A DNA stretch of 43,407 nt from Nitrospiria bacterium. GTDB lineage: Bacteria > Nitrospirota > RBG-16-64-22. Of the stretch, positions 34,611 to 43,200 are shown piece after piece. The DNA lies in contig CAKKSE010000087.1 in the NCBI GenBank assembly GCA_919903025.1, positions 4,318 through 47,724 on the forward strand, in the 5' to 3' direction. Numbering within the stretch: position 1 is the first letter of the stretch; each line of letters opens with the position of its first letter. A model generated the notes under the pieces. The model was not told the origin of the DNA. It saw only the letters and a list, made by a program, of their open reading frames with translations, and made no database searches. A program made the translations under genes and the position numbers.

Positions 34611-34729
34611 CCCTCATTCCTGCGCAAAATTCCCCAGCAGGGATTTGGAACATCCGGCGCGGCACAGGGAGAAATCTCCAAACACTCTGGAAGCGGCCGC
34701 CTTACAAGCCGCCGAAGAGTAAGGTTCGA

Positions 34730-34745
34730 TGGCCCGCTTTTTGCG
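34730..34745 (+). promoter_or_regulatory. Second sigma-54 promoter in the cytochrome locus
   Basis: TGGCCCG-CTTT-TTGC differs from the core TGGCACG-N4-TTGC at one base, with GG and GC in exact register. Transcription would start near 34756, about 25 bases before the ATG at 34781. The 200-base gap upstream leaves room for activator sites; the imperfect palindrome AAATTCCCCAGCAGGGATTT near 34627-34646 is one candidate. Confidence 0.68.
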
Positions 34746-34780
34746 TTTGCCAACTGGCATACGACGCGAGGGGAGACGGT

Positions 34781-35758
34781 ATGAAGGGGATCGTGCTTAC
34801 CGTCGCGATCGCGGCCACTGCTTCCGCGGGGGTGGCGGGGATGCCGTCCGTCATTCCGCCCGAAGGCGACCTGATCCGCCGGACGCACGAGATTCCGGAA
34901 CTCCTGTCCACGGGGAGGCTGACGCGCGGCCAGATTCCAAACCCGCACTGGCGGGGTGACGGCTGTCCGGCCTGCCACGCCGGAGATCCCGACTCCGGTG
35001 CCCCCCGGCTTTCCAACCAGGATATCAACCGCCTCTGCAACACCTGTCATGAGTCGCTCTCGGCCCAGATGTACATTCACGCCGTCGGAATGGTCCCCTC
35101 CAAGGAGAAGCAGGACAGGATGCCCGGCCCGTTCCGCGAGGCCGTGAAGCGGGGCGGGGGCGCGGTGACCTGCATCGCCTGCCACGACCTGCCGATGCAG
35201 TGCAGGAAGGAGCGCTGGTCCGAGCGGCGCGAGAACCCCCTTTTCTTCCGGGAAGGGCCGTACGCGCGCCGGACGGAGCTGTGCATCCGGTGCCACGATC
35301 CCCGGCACTACGCACGGCTCAACGCCCACGACCAAGTCACGAACGACGGGGCGCTCCGGACCGACGTTTGCCTGCTCTGCCACAGCGTGACGCCGAAACG
35401 CGATGAAGTCCGGAGCATCGACGACGTTACGTTCAAGGTGACGGACGATCTCACAGCCCTCTGCACGGGATGCCATCCGTGGCGGCCCCATCCGGGAGGA
35501 GAGTTCGCTGCATACGACAAGAAGAGCCTCAACCACCTCGTAATTCCCTCGGCCGGGATTCGAAAGCAGATCGGTTTGACCGAGAAAGAAAATGACGTCA
35601 TCCTTCCGCTCGAGCCGGGGTCGGGCCGCATTTTCTGCGCGACTTGCCATAACCCCCATGAGCGGGGCGTACAGAGAATGAGCCGTGCCGACAGGGGCGC
35701 TGACAGCCCTCAGCGGCTTCGCCTGTCGAACATTTGCTCGGGTTGCCATGTCAAGTAA
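34781..35758 (+). CDS. Octaheme c-type cytochrome
   Basis: A 325-residue exported cytochrome. ATG 34781 follows GAGGGGAGA. Signal peptide about 1-20 (IVLTVAIAATASAGVAGM). Eight CXXCH motifs: CPACH, CNTCH, CIACH, CIRCH, CLLCH, CTGCH, CATCH, CSGCH. Spacing is irregular, with long heme-free stretches in the middle and between hemes 6 and 7, unlike the compact doubled-CXXCH proteins nearby. It is the first gene behind the second sigma-54 promoter. Its end is overlapped by an in-frame upstream ATG of the next gene, and the two are close enough to be co-translated. Confidence 0.92.
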   Translation: MKGIVLTVAIAATASAGVAGMPSVIPPEGDLIRRTHEIPELLSTGRLTRGQIPNPHWRGDGCPACHAGDPDSGAPRLSNQDINRLCNTCHESLSAQMYIHAVGMVPSKEKQDRMPGPFREAVKRGGGAVTCIACHDLPMQCRKERWSERRENPLFFREGPYARRTELCIRCHDPRHYARLNAHDQVTNDGALRTDVCLLCHSVTPKRDEVRSIDDVTFKVTDDLTALCTGCHPWRPHPGGEFAAYDKKSLNHLVIPSAGIRKQIGLTEKENDVILPLEPGSGRIFCATCHNPHERGVQRMSRADRGADSPQRLRLSNICSGCHVK

Positions 35759-35777
35759 CAGGGACCGGGGATTCGGG

Positions 35778-36911
35778 ATGAACCGCACGATGGGACGAAG
35801 GTTTCTCGCGGCCGTCTGTCTCGTCTTTCTCGCTACAGCGGGAGGCGGAGGCGCCCGTGCGGCGGAGCCCTTCGACGACGAAGAGAACTGCCTCATGTGC
35901 CACAAGTATCCGAAGATGGGGCGGGTCACGGAGGACGGCGTGCTGAGATCGTACACCATCGTCCCGGAGATCTTTTCCCGGACCGTCCACCGGAACGTGC
36001 CGTGCCGGGACTGCCATACGGAAATCAAGGAGCTCCCGCACAAGCCCGTCACGAAAGGCGTGTCGTGCGACACCGAGTGTCACTCGATTAATAATCCGGC
36101 GACGGGCCGGCCTTTCAGCCACAAGATCATCGTGGAGGTCTACCGGAAGAGCAACCACGGTCGTGAAAAGAACGAGGAGGGGCCGGACAGGGACAAGCCG
36201 TACTGCATCACGTGCCATACGAACCCGCTCTACAACCCGGTGGAAGAACAGCCGCCGGGCCGGATCGTTGACCGTTGCGTCGTCTGCCACGAGAAGCGGA
36301 AGTTCGTGAACGCCTGGTACAACCACACGAGCCGTCGAATCCGCGAGGTCCGGCGGTCATCCGAGGAGATCGTGGTTCTGTGCTCCTCCTGCCACGGAGA
36401 CAAGAAGCTCGTGGACCGCCGTATCGAGACGGCGGCGAAAGAAGGCCGGTCCATGGGTCGGAAGTTCCCGTTGGCCGTGGAGTCTTACGACGCGAGCTTC
36501 CATGGGAAGATGATACGTTACGGGTTCGCGAAGGCCGCGAACTGCCTGGATTGCCACGCTGACGCGGGGAACTACTACCTGAGCGTTCACGAGATGAGAC
36601 CGTCCCGGGACGAGCGGTCTTCAGTCGGCCGGGAGAACCGGGTGAAGACCTGTCAGCGGTGCCACCCGTACGCCGGAGCGAGCTTCGGCGCGATCGATCC
36701 TCATCCGACGGCCGACCGGACGGACAACCCTTTCCGCCACTACATCGAGAAGGGTTACGGCCTGGCCGGATATCTCGTTCCAACCGGGATGCTGGCGCTG
36801 GCGATGTTCGAGACGATCGGCCGGAGGAGGGACGGGGTCTCCTGGATGCTCCGCCACGGGACCTCCTGGCGTCGCCGCAGCCGGCGCGGAAGGGACCGGC
36901 ATGGAGCTTGA
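35778..36911 (+). CDS. Membrane-attached multiheme cytochrome c (7 CXXCH plus one CX3CH)
   Basis: A 377-residue exported cytochrome. ATG 35778 is preceded by GGGG at seven bases and gives a clean signal peptide (RRFLAAVCLVFLATAGGG); ATG 35748, inside the previous gene, would lengthen it. Motifs: CLMCH, CRDCH, CDTECH (CX3CH), CITCH, CVVCH, CSSCH, CLDCH, CQRCH. A C-terminal hydrophobic segment (GLAGYLVPTGMLALAMFETI, about 325-345) is followed by a very basic tail, so the protein is probably anchored to the inner membrane with hemes outside. With the cytochrome b downstream it could form a quinol-oxidising complex. Confidence 0.9.
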   Translation: MNRTMGRRFLAAVCLVFLATAGGGGARAAEPFDDEENCLMCHKYPKMGRVTEDGVLRSYTIVPEIFSRTVHRNVPCRDCHTEIKELPHKPVTKGVSCDTECHSINNPATGRPFSHKIIVEVYRKSNHGREKNEEGPDRDKPYCITCHTNPLYNPVEEQPPGRIVDRCVVCHEKRKFVNAWYNHTSRRIREVRRSSEEIVVLCSSCHGDKKLVDRRIETAAKEGRSMGRKFPLAVESYDASFHGKMIRYGFAKAANCLDCHADAGNYYLSVHEMRPSRDERSSVGRENRVKTCQRCHPYAGASFGAIDPHPTADRTDNPFRHYIEKGYGLAGYLVPTGMLALAMFETIGRRRDGVSWMLRHGTSWRRRSRRGRDRHGA

Positions 36912-36967
36912 TTTCGCGGTCCGGAATGTTCGCGAGAGTTGGGGCTCGCTCCGTTGGCGGGTTGAAG

Positions 36968-37065
36968 AACCCCGCCTTGAAAGGCGGGGATTCTCCGACC
37001 TCTAAGGTGTTTTTCGATGTTTGCATTCGTGCGCCTTGACCCCGCCTCTAGGGGCGGGGATTGCG
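36968..37065. repeat. Pair of related GC-rich hairpins (ACCCCGCC...GGCGGGGATT)
   Basis: Two direct copies of a hairpin sequence, at about 36969-36992 and 37039-37062, each with arms CCCCGCC and GGCGGGG and the same ATT tail. They are about 70 bases apart in the 241-base gap before the cytochrome b gene. They resemble REP-type or IS200/IS605-end hairpins; no transposase is present. They could also attenuate or process the transcript. Confidence 0.55.
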
Positions 37066-37152
37066 GCGCACTTTGCGGTTCACGTGGACGCCAATGGCGG
37101 CGCCAGCGGCGTGGTGAGCAATCGTGGTTAGAGATGGGAGGTCCGAGGACAG

Positions 37153-38100
37153 ATGATCCTTTCGGGAGAGGCGAGACGGGTCCTTGATCTGTCGATTCGG
37201 CAGAACGGCCTGTCGGAGAGCGGGAAACGGGATGTGGAGGACTTGCTGGCCATGATGCCGGCGGACCGCGTCCTTCTGTACAAGAACGTGGATTCGAACC
37301 CCGTCGGGGACCTCCCCCGCTACTCCATCCACATCCGGATCCAGCACCTCCTGATCTTCACGACGTTCCTGCTCCTGGCTTTCACGGGAATGCCCATCCA
37401 TTACTTCGACACCTTCTGGGCGGGGCCGCTGAACGCCATCTTTGGCGGCGTCGGGGTGACCCGCGTCGTCCATCGGACGCTGGCCGTGGTCATGATCGCC
37501 GCCATGGTCTACCATTTCGCCGCGATTCTCCTGGGGACCCTGTTGCGGATTCGGGGAAAGCGGTTCGACGTGCGCCGGACCATCGTGCCGGCCATGAAGG
37601 ATCTGCGTGATTTCAAGGAGGACATGTCGTATGTCGCCGGACGGCGCGACCAGCGGCCGGAAATGGACAAGTTCATGTACAAGCAGAAGATGCACTACTT
37701 TGCGGCGGGAGGCGGGAATCTTATTCTCGTGCTGTCCGGGTCCTCGTTCCTCTTTCCGGAGATGTGGGCGAGTGTACTTCCGAAGGCCGCGGCAGCCTAT
37801 TTTCAGGAAATCATGCGGATGTCCCACCCGCACGAGGCGCTCCTGGCCCTGCTGGTCATCGCCTTCTGGCACTGGTACAACGTCCACCTGGCGCCTGGAC
37901 GGTTTCCGATGCAGTGGAGCTATCTCACGGGCAAGATCACGCGCGAACACCAGATCGAGGAGCACTTCCTGGAATACGTCCGGTGTCTGGTCGAGGTTCC
38001 GGAGGAGCGCCGCACCTTGCGGGCGATGCTGGAGGCGAGAGGGTTGGCGGATCACGGGGAGAGTCCGAGGGGGTTCATCGCGGAAGAAGCGGGGCGATGA
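37153..38100 (+). CDS. Integral membrane di-heme-type cytochrome b
   Basis: A 315-residue protein with four predicted transmembrane helices at about 65-85, 105-130, 182-202 and 226-246, the layout of b561/formate-dehydrogenase-gamma-like cytochromes. Histidines suited to axial heme b ligation lie in or near the helices: His65, His107, His121, His181, His227 and His240. The N-terminal 55 and C-terminal 65 residues are polar and probably cytoplasmic. ATG 37153 follows GGGAGG. Between a membrane multiheme cytochrome and a triheme membrane cytochrome, it most likely passes electrons from the quinone pool to periplasmic hemes. The stop overlaps the next small gene (ATGA). Confidence 0.88.
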   Translation: MILSGEARRVLDLSIRQNGLSESGKRDVEDLLAMMPADRVLLYKNVDSNPVGDLPRYSIHIRIQHLLIFTTFLLLAFTGMPIHYFDTFWAGPLNAIFGGVGVTRVVHRTLAVVMIAAMVYHFAAILLGTLLRIRGKRFDVRRTIVPAMKDLRDFKEDMSYVAGRRDQRPEMDKFMYKQKMHYFAAGGGNLILVLSGSSFLFPEMWASVLPKAAAAYFQEIMRMSHPHEALLALLVIAFWHWYNVHLAPGRFPMQWSYLTGKITREHQIEEHFLEYVRCLVEVPEERRTLRAMLEARGLADHGESPRGFIAEEAGR

Positions 38101-38210
38101 AGCCCCTCACGCGGCGGCAACGGACGATTGCGTACGGGTCGCTCGGTTTCGTGATCGGCTGGGCGTTGGTGGGCCTTTTCTTTATCGGAGTCATCGTTCT
38201 CGGTCCCTGA
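38097..38210 (+). CDS. 37-residue single-pass membrane protein of the cytochrome b operon
   Basis: The ATG overlaps the cytochrome b stop (ATGA). The product has a basic N-terminus (KPLTRRQRTIAYG), then one hydrophobic helix (LGFVIGWALVGLFFIGVIVLG), consistent with N-in topology. It ends ten bases before the triheme cytochrome gene. Small single-helix subunits are common in membrane-bound oxidoreductases, so it is probably a structural subunit of the b/c complex. No named family is recognised. Confidence 0.68.
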   Translation: MKPLTRRQRTIAYGSLGFVIGWALVGLFFIGVIVLGP

Positions 38211-38219
38211 GGTGCAGAG

Positions 38220-39293
38220 ATGAGCGAGGACACCGCGCTCGGGACGTTTTTCATTATCAGCACGGTCCTGTTGTTCGTCCTCCTGAGCGTTGCCGGCCTG
38301 TTGATCGTGGACCACCGGACACGGATTCCAGGCGGTCCGAAGGAGGGCTGGTTCGGCCTTTCGGGGCCGAAACGGAATCATCCGTTAGCGGCTCTGATTG
38401 TCGCGGGCGCGCTCCTCTTCGTCATCGGGAGCCTTCTGGTTCTCATCACGGCGGCTCATCTGCGGGAAGCGGGCTTCTTCAGGGATTCGGACCCGCCGGA
38501 GATCCTGGCGAAGGTGCGGGCGGAAAGAATCCTCGAGCGTCTTCGCCGTTTTCACAACCTTCCGGTGAGCGACCCGCTGACGAAAGGACGAAAGACGGCT
38601 TGTTTCCACTGCCACGGGGACTTCCCGCACTCGAAAGAGCCGATGATGCGGAGCCTGCTCAATATGCACACTCAATTCGTCGGATGCATGACGTGCCACG
38701 CCGACGACCGGAAAGTGCCGGAGAAATCGCTCCGCCTGCGGTGGGTCAACGCTTCGGATATCAAGGTCTTGGGACAGCCGTTCGGCCTCGACAACGATCC
38801 CGTGACCGGAGGCCTGAAACCCACGGACGACTATTACTCTCAGATCGTCGCCTACGCGGAGGTCGGCGGAAAAGAGGGACTGCTGGAGATCCTCGACGAA
38901 GCCCCCGAGACGCAGGATTTCCTTCGGACCCGGGATCGGATGTCGGATCAGGACCGGGAGGCAGTGAAGAAGACTTTTCACCGGCTGGTCAGTCCGAAGG
39001 GGCGGCTCTGCACGCGATGCCACGCCGATCCCAAAGACAGCTATCTTCCTTATCGGGCGCTCGGCTTCTCGGAATCGCGGATCAAGGACCTGACGCATAT
39101 GAACATCATCGGCCTGGTGGAGAAGTACCGGGAGTTCTACATACCTACGCTGCTCAAGTCAGAGAAATCCCTGCCTTCCACGGAGATCCTGGCCGGGCCG
39201 GGTCGGCCCCGGTCCGCGCCTTCGCCCGACCTGAAGAGGGATCCGCGTTCCTGGTGGCGGCAGACCTATGACCCGCCCGGCGGAGAGAGATGA
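38220..39293 (+). CDS. Triheme membrane cytochrome c
   Basis: A 357-residue protein with two N-terminal transmembrane helices (FFIISTVLLFVLLSVAGLLIV at about 10-30 and ALIVAGALLFVIGSLLVLIT at about 57-76) and a periplasmic domain with three heme motifs, CFHCH, CMTCH and CTRCH. The third is over 100 residues after the second. ATG 38220 follows GGTGCAGAG. It is likely the c-type subunit docked on the cytochrome b (37153-38100). A proline-rich C-terminal tail ends the protein. The stop overlaps the NHL gene (ATGA). Confidence 0.88.
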   Translation: MSEDTALGTFFIISTVLLFVLLSVAGLLIVDHRTRIPGGPKEGWFGLSGPKRNHPLAALIVAGALLFVIGSLLVLITAAHLREAGFFRDSDPPEILAKVRAERILERLRRFHNLPVSDPLTKGRKTACFHCHGDFPHSKEPMMRSLLNMHTQFVGCMTCHADDRKVPEKSLRLRWVNASDIKVLGQPFGLDNDPVTGGLKPTDDYYSQIVAYAEVGGKEGLLEILDEAPETQDFLRTRDRMSDQDREAVKKTFHRLVSPKGRLCTRCHADPKDSYLPYRALGFSESRIKDLTHMNIIGLVEKYREFYIPTLLKSEKSLPSTEILAGPGRPRSAPSPDLKRDPRSWWRQTYDPPGGER

Positions 39294-40234
39294 CTCGTCG
39301 CGGGTTGGAGAGGGGCCGTGTTTTCCTCGGGGTCGTTGTCCTTGTCGGAGGGTGTGCTTGGCCGGCAGACGCCTCTCCGCTGAAGATCCGAGACATCCGG
39401 CCCCTCTTCCAAATCACGGAGACTCCGGCCGGACCGCTCGCGCTGCCGACGGACGTTGCGGTTGGGCCCCAGGGGAGGATCTACGTCGTCGACGGGGGGA
39501 ACCACCGGGTTCTGGCCTTCGACAGGGCGGGGCGATACTTGTTTTCCATCGGGCGAGAAGGATCGGCGGCGGGGGAGTTCAGGGGCCCGGTCGGGATCGG
39601 CGTCGATGGCGCGGGCCGCGTCTACGTGGCGGATTCAGGGAACCATCGGATCCAGGTGTTCGACGCGAGCGGCCGTATTCTTCACGGGTTCCGCGTCACG
39701 AGCGGGGGCGCCGCGGTTCGACCCGTGGATGTGGCCGTGGATGGCCGCGGCGGCCGGCTCTACGTGTCGGGCAGCAACAACCACAAGGTGATGGTTTTCA
39801 CGCCCGACGGGAAGCCCGTTCGCGAATGGGGGGGCGAAGGAGCGGGCCGGGGCGAGTTCCGGTACCCCGCGACGGTGGCCATCTCCGGGGAGGGCCGGGT
39901 CCACGTTGTCGACGTCCTGAACACGAGGGTGCAGGTTTTCGACGGGAGGGGGCGGTTTCTGGCGGACGTGGGCGAGTGGGGCGTTCTCCCCGGCCAGTTC
40001 TTCCGGCCGAAGGGGGTGGCCCTCGACCGGCGGGGCCGCGTTTACGTGACCGACAGCTACATGGACCTGATCGAGGTTTTCGACGAGTCGGGCCGGTTCC
40101 TTCACGTCCTGAGCGGCGAGGGCCGAATCAAGAAGTTCACGTCTCCCGCCGGCATCGCAATCGACACGGACGACCGGTTGATCGTGGCCGAGGTGCTGGC
40201 GAACCGGGTTTCCGTCTTCTCCCTGGGGCGGTGA
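39290..40234 (+). CDS. Exported NHL-repeat beta-propeller protein
   Basis: A 314-residue protein with a signal peptide ending in a lipobox-like VGGC near residue 21, so it may be a lipoprotein. Six NHL repeats follow, each with a pattern such as GRIYVVDGGNHRVLAFDRAG, GRVYVADSGNHRIQVFDASG or GRVYVTDSYMDLIEVFDESG, enough for a complete six-bladed propeller. Such propellers bind proteins or ligands. Placed directly before the 24-heme cytochrome (GTGA overlap), it may be its scaffold or surface anchor; this is inferred from position. Confidence 0.9.
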   Translation: MTRRGLERGRVFLGVVVLVGGCAWPADASPLKIRDIRPLFQITETPAGPLALPTDVAVGPQGRIYVVDGGNHRVLAFDRAGRYLFSIGREGSAAGEFRGPVGIGVDGAGRVYVADSGNHRIQVFDASGRILHGFRVTSGGAAVRPVDVAVDGRGGRLYVSGSNNHKVMVFTPDGKPVREWGGEGAGRGEFRYPATVAISGEGRVHVVDVLNTRVQVFDGRGRFLADVGEWGVLPGQFFRPKGVALDRRGRVYVTDSYMDLIEVFDESGRFLHVLSGEGRIKKFTSPAGIAIDTDDRLIVAEVLANRVSVFSLGR

Positions 40235-43200
40235 GTCCGATGTTTATCGCGATTCCGGCGTGGTCCCGGCGTCTCATGGTCTGGCTCGCGGTGGCCGCCG
40301 CGGCCGCCGCGGCCGTCTCGCGGGAAGCGGGGGGGGCGCGGGAGGTCGCCGCCAAGCGCGAATGCGCCACGTGCCACATCGCGTGGATCACGGACTTCAA
40401 ACGCGCGGAGGTGACCCCCCTCGTTCCCTATGAGCCGATGCCGGTGGTGGAGTCCGGCCGACAGGACGCGGCGAGCACCGAACGCATGTGCTTCTCCTGC
40501 CATGACGGGTTCGTCCGGGATTCACGCTCTCTTTGGAAGAACAGGGGTCATTCGCACCCGGTCGGCGTCCGGCCCTCGTCCCGGATCAAGTCCCCCGCCA
40601 TCGAGGGAAAACCGGTCTTCCCCCTGAACGAGGACGGAAAGGTCTACTGCGGCACCTGTCACACGGCGCACAGCGTGGCCTGGGGGCCGGGAGAGAAGTC
40701 GGTCTTCCTGCGCGCCCGGAACACCGACTCAAGCCTTTGTGTTGCCTGCCACCTCGATTCGAGCACGGGCGCAAAGGAGGGGAATCATCCCGTTTTCAAG
40801 CCCCCGCGGGAAGTGTCGGCTTCCCTGCGAGAGGCGGGCGGGCGGCTCGGCGAAGGAGGGATCGTCATCTGCGAGTCGTGCCACCGGTCGCACGGCGCGC
40901 CCGAGGCCGGGATGCTGGCCGTCCGCAACGACCGGTCCCAGTTGTGCGGGGCCTGCCACGCCGACCTGGACGCGAAGGACCGGGTTGGAGCGGCCCGATC
41001 GGGAACGCACCCGGTCAACTTCCCGCTGGGCGGAGACGGTCTCGCCGATGACCTGCGCGCGCGGGGAGGCCGCCTGGGGCGGGGCGGCGAGTTGGTTTGT
41101 CAGACGTGTCACAAGGCGCATGGCGGAGAGGCGGGAGCCGGAATCCTCGTGATGAAGAACAACGGTTCCGCCTTGTGCCAGACCTGCCATGGCAAGGAGC
41201 GGAAAGTCGCCGGCGGAAAGCACGACTTGGCCGTGGCGGCGGCGGACCGGAAGAACGTGAGGGGCCAGCCGGCCAGCCGGGCGGGGGTCTGCAGTGCGTG
41301 CCATCTTCCGCACGGCGGGCAAGGTCCCAAGATGTGGGCTCGGGAAGTCGCGCGGGAAGAGGAGCCCATGGCGGCGCTTTGTCTCACCTGCCACGGACAA
41401 GGGGAATCCGGAGGCGCCAAGTCCGTCGGGCCGCACAGCCATCCCGTCGGCAGGAAAATGGAAAAAGGGGGCCCTCCTGCCGGGCTTCCGCTGTTTACGC
41501 GGGAAGGAATCAAGGCGGCGCTTCCGTCTCAGGGCGCCGTCACCTGCGCGACGTGCCACGATCCCCATCAGTGGGACCCCGCGGATGCCGGCCGTGTCGC
41601 GGGCGTGAAGGAGGAAGGGAACGGTCTGAACAGCTTCCTGCGGAAGCCCAACGATCGGGACATGAGTCTTTGCCGGGAATGCCACGAGGAGAAATGGGAC
41701 TACCGGGGAACGAAGCATGACATGGCCGTCGCGGCCCCCGGGGATCGGAACGCGCGGGGTGAGACGGCCACGGAGGCCGGGCCGTGCGGGTCGTGCCACG
41801 AAGTCCACAATGGGAAGGGACCCCGCATGTGGGCCCGGGAGCCGCTTCAAGGCGTGGATCCCGTGTCATCCACGTGTCTGTCGTGCCACAACAGCGAGGG
41901 CGTGGCCAAGAAGAGTCTAATCGGCAAGCATACCCACCCTGTTAATGTCCCGCTCGGACGCGCGGGAACCGGGTCGGCCCGCGAGACGGGAGTCGCTGGG
42001 GCCGGAAAGAAACAGATTTCCGCCCTCCCCTTGCACGACGCCCAGGGCCGGCCTTCGCGGGACGGCGGAAACGTAACGTGCGGAACCTGCCACGATCCCC
42101 ATCGGTGGGCCCCGTCGCCCGGAACGGGCAGCCAGGTCCAAAAGGACCCGCGGGAAGCGAAGGGAGACGGCCGAACCAGCTTCCTGCGAATGAGGGCCGG
42201 CGGAGAGGAAGGTCTTTGCCTCGCCTGCCACGGGGACAAGAGGGCCGTCGCGTCATCACGGCACGACCCGGCCGCGTCCGGTGCCCTGGAGAAGAACGCA
42301 AGGGGACAGACGGCGGCGGAGAGCGGCGTGTGCGGCGCGTGTCACTTCTCGCACAACGGCATGGCCCCGCGAATGTGGGCCCGTGAGCCGGGCCCGGGGC
42401 GCGGACCGCTGGAGGGACTCTGCACGGGGTGCCATCGGACGGGAGGAATGGCCGAGGGGAAGATCGCCGGGACAAAGAGCCATCCCCTGGCGGCCGATTC
42501 TGGGGGACTTGCGGGACGTTCCTCCCTGCCGTTGTATGACGCGGAGGGAAGAAGGAGCCATGATCGCGGACGGATGGAATGCGGAACCTGCCACGATCCC
42601 CACCGATGGGATCCGGCGGGCAAGGGAAACGCCGCGCCGGGAGGAAAAGAAGTCGACGGAGACGCTCGAAACAGCTTCTTGCGTCTGCCGGCGGCGCCCG
42701 TCCCGGTCCTCTGCAACGATTGTCACAAGGAAAAGGGGCTGGTCCAGGGGACGGATCACGATCTCAACGTGACGGGGCCGCGTTCGGTGAACGGACACGG
42801 GAAGACCGTAGAACAGTCAGGGGTCTGCGGCCAGTGTCATGCTCCTCACAACGCTCTGAGTTGGTTGTCCCTATGGGCCCGGATTCCCGGCGAAGGGGCG
42901 GACGGCATGGAGAAGCTTTGCCGGAGCTGCCACGACGCGGGCCAGGCCGCCGGAAACAAAGTCCCGCTTAAGCTTCGGCATCCGGACACGATCAAGGCGC
43001 TCTGGCGCGACGAGCGCGTGTCGCGGGGTGGATTGTTGCCGCTCTTCTCGCGGGACGGGTCTCGGAATCCGGCCGGTCTGATTACATGTCCGACGTGCCA
43101 CGACCCCCACCGCTGGAGTCCATTCATGGAGGGGGGAGGCGCGGGGCGGAACGAAGAAGGAGACGCGCGGACCAGCTTCCTGCGCGGCGTGAGCGATTTC

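Noticed and set aside
27410-34652. TGGAACA occurs upstream of both sigma-54 promoters (27410 and 34646) and could be an activator site.
   Set aside because: A shared 7-mer between two stretches of this length is expected by chance, and its distance from the promoters differs by about 40 bases.
37050-37065. A third sigma-54-like match (AGGGGCG-N4-TTGCG) before the cytochrome b gene.
   Set aside because: The -24 half is poor beyond GG and the sequence is part of a GC-rich hairpin, which explains the match.
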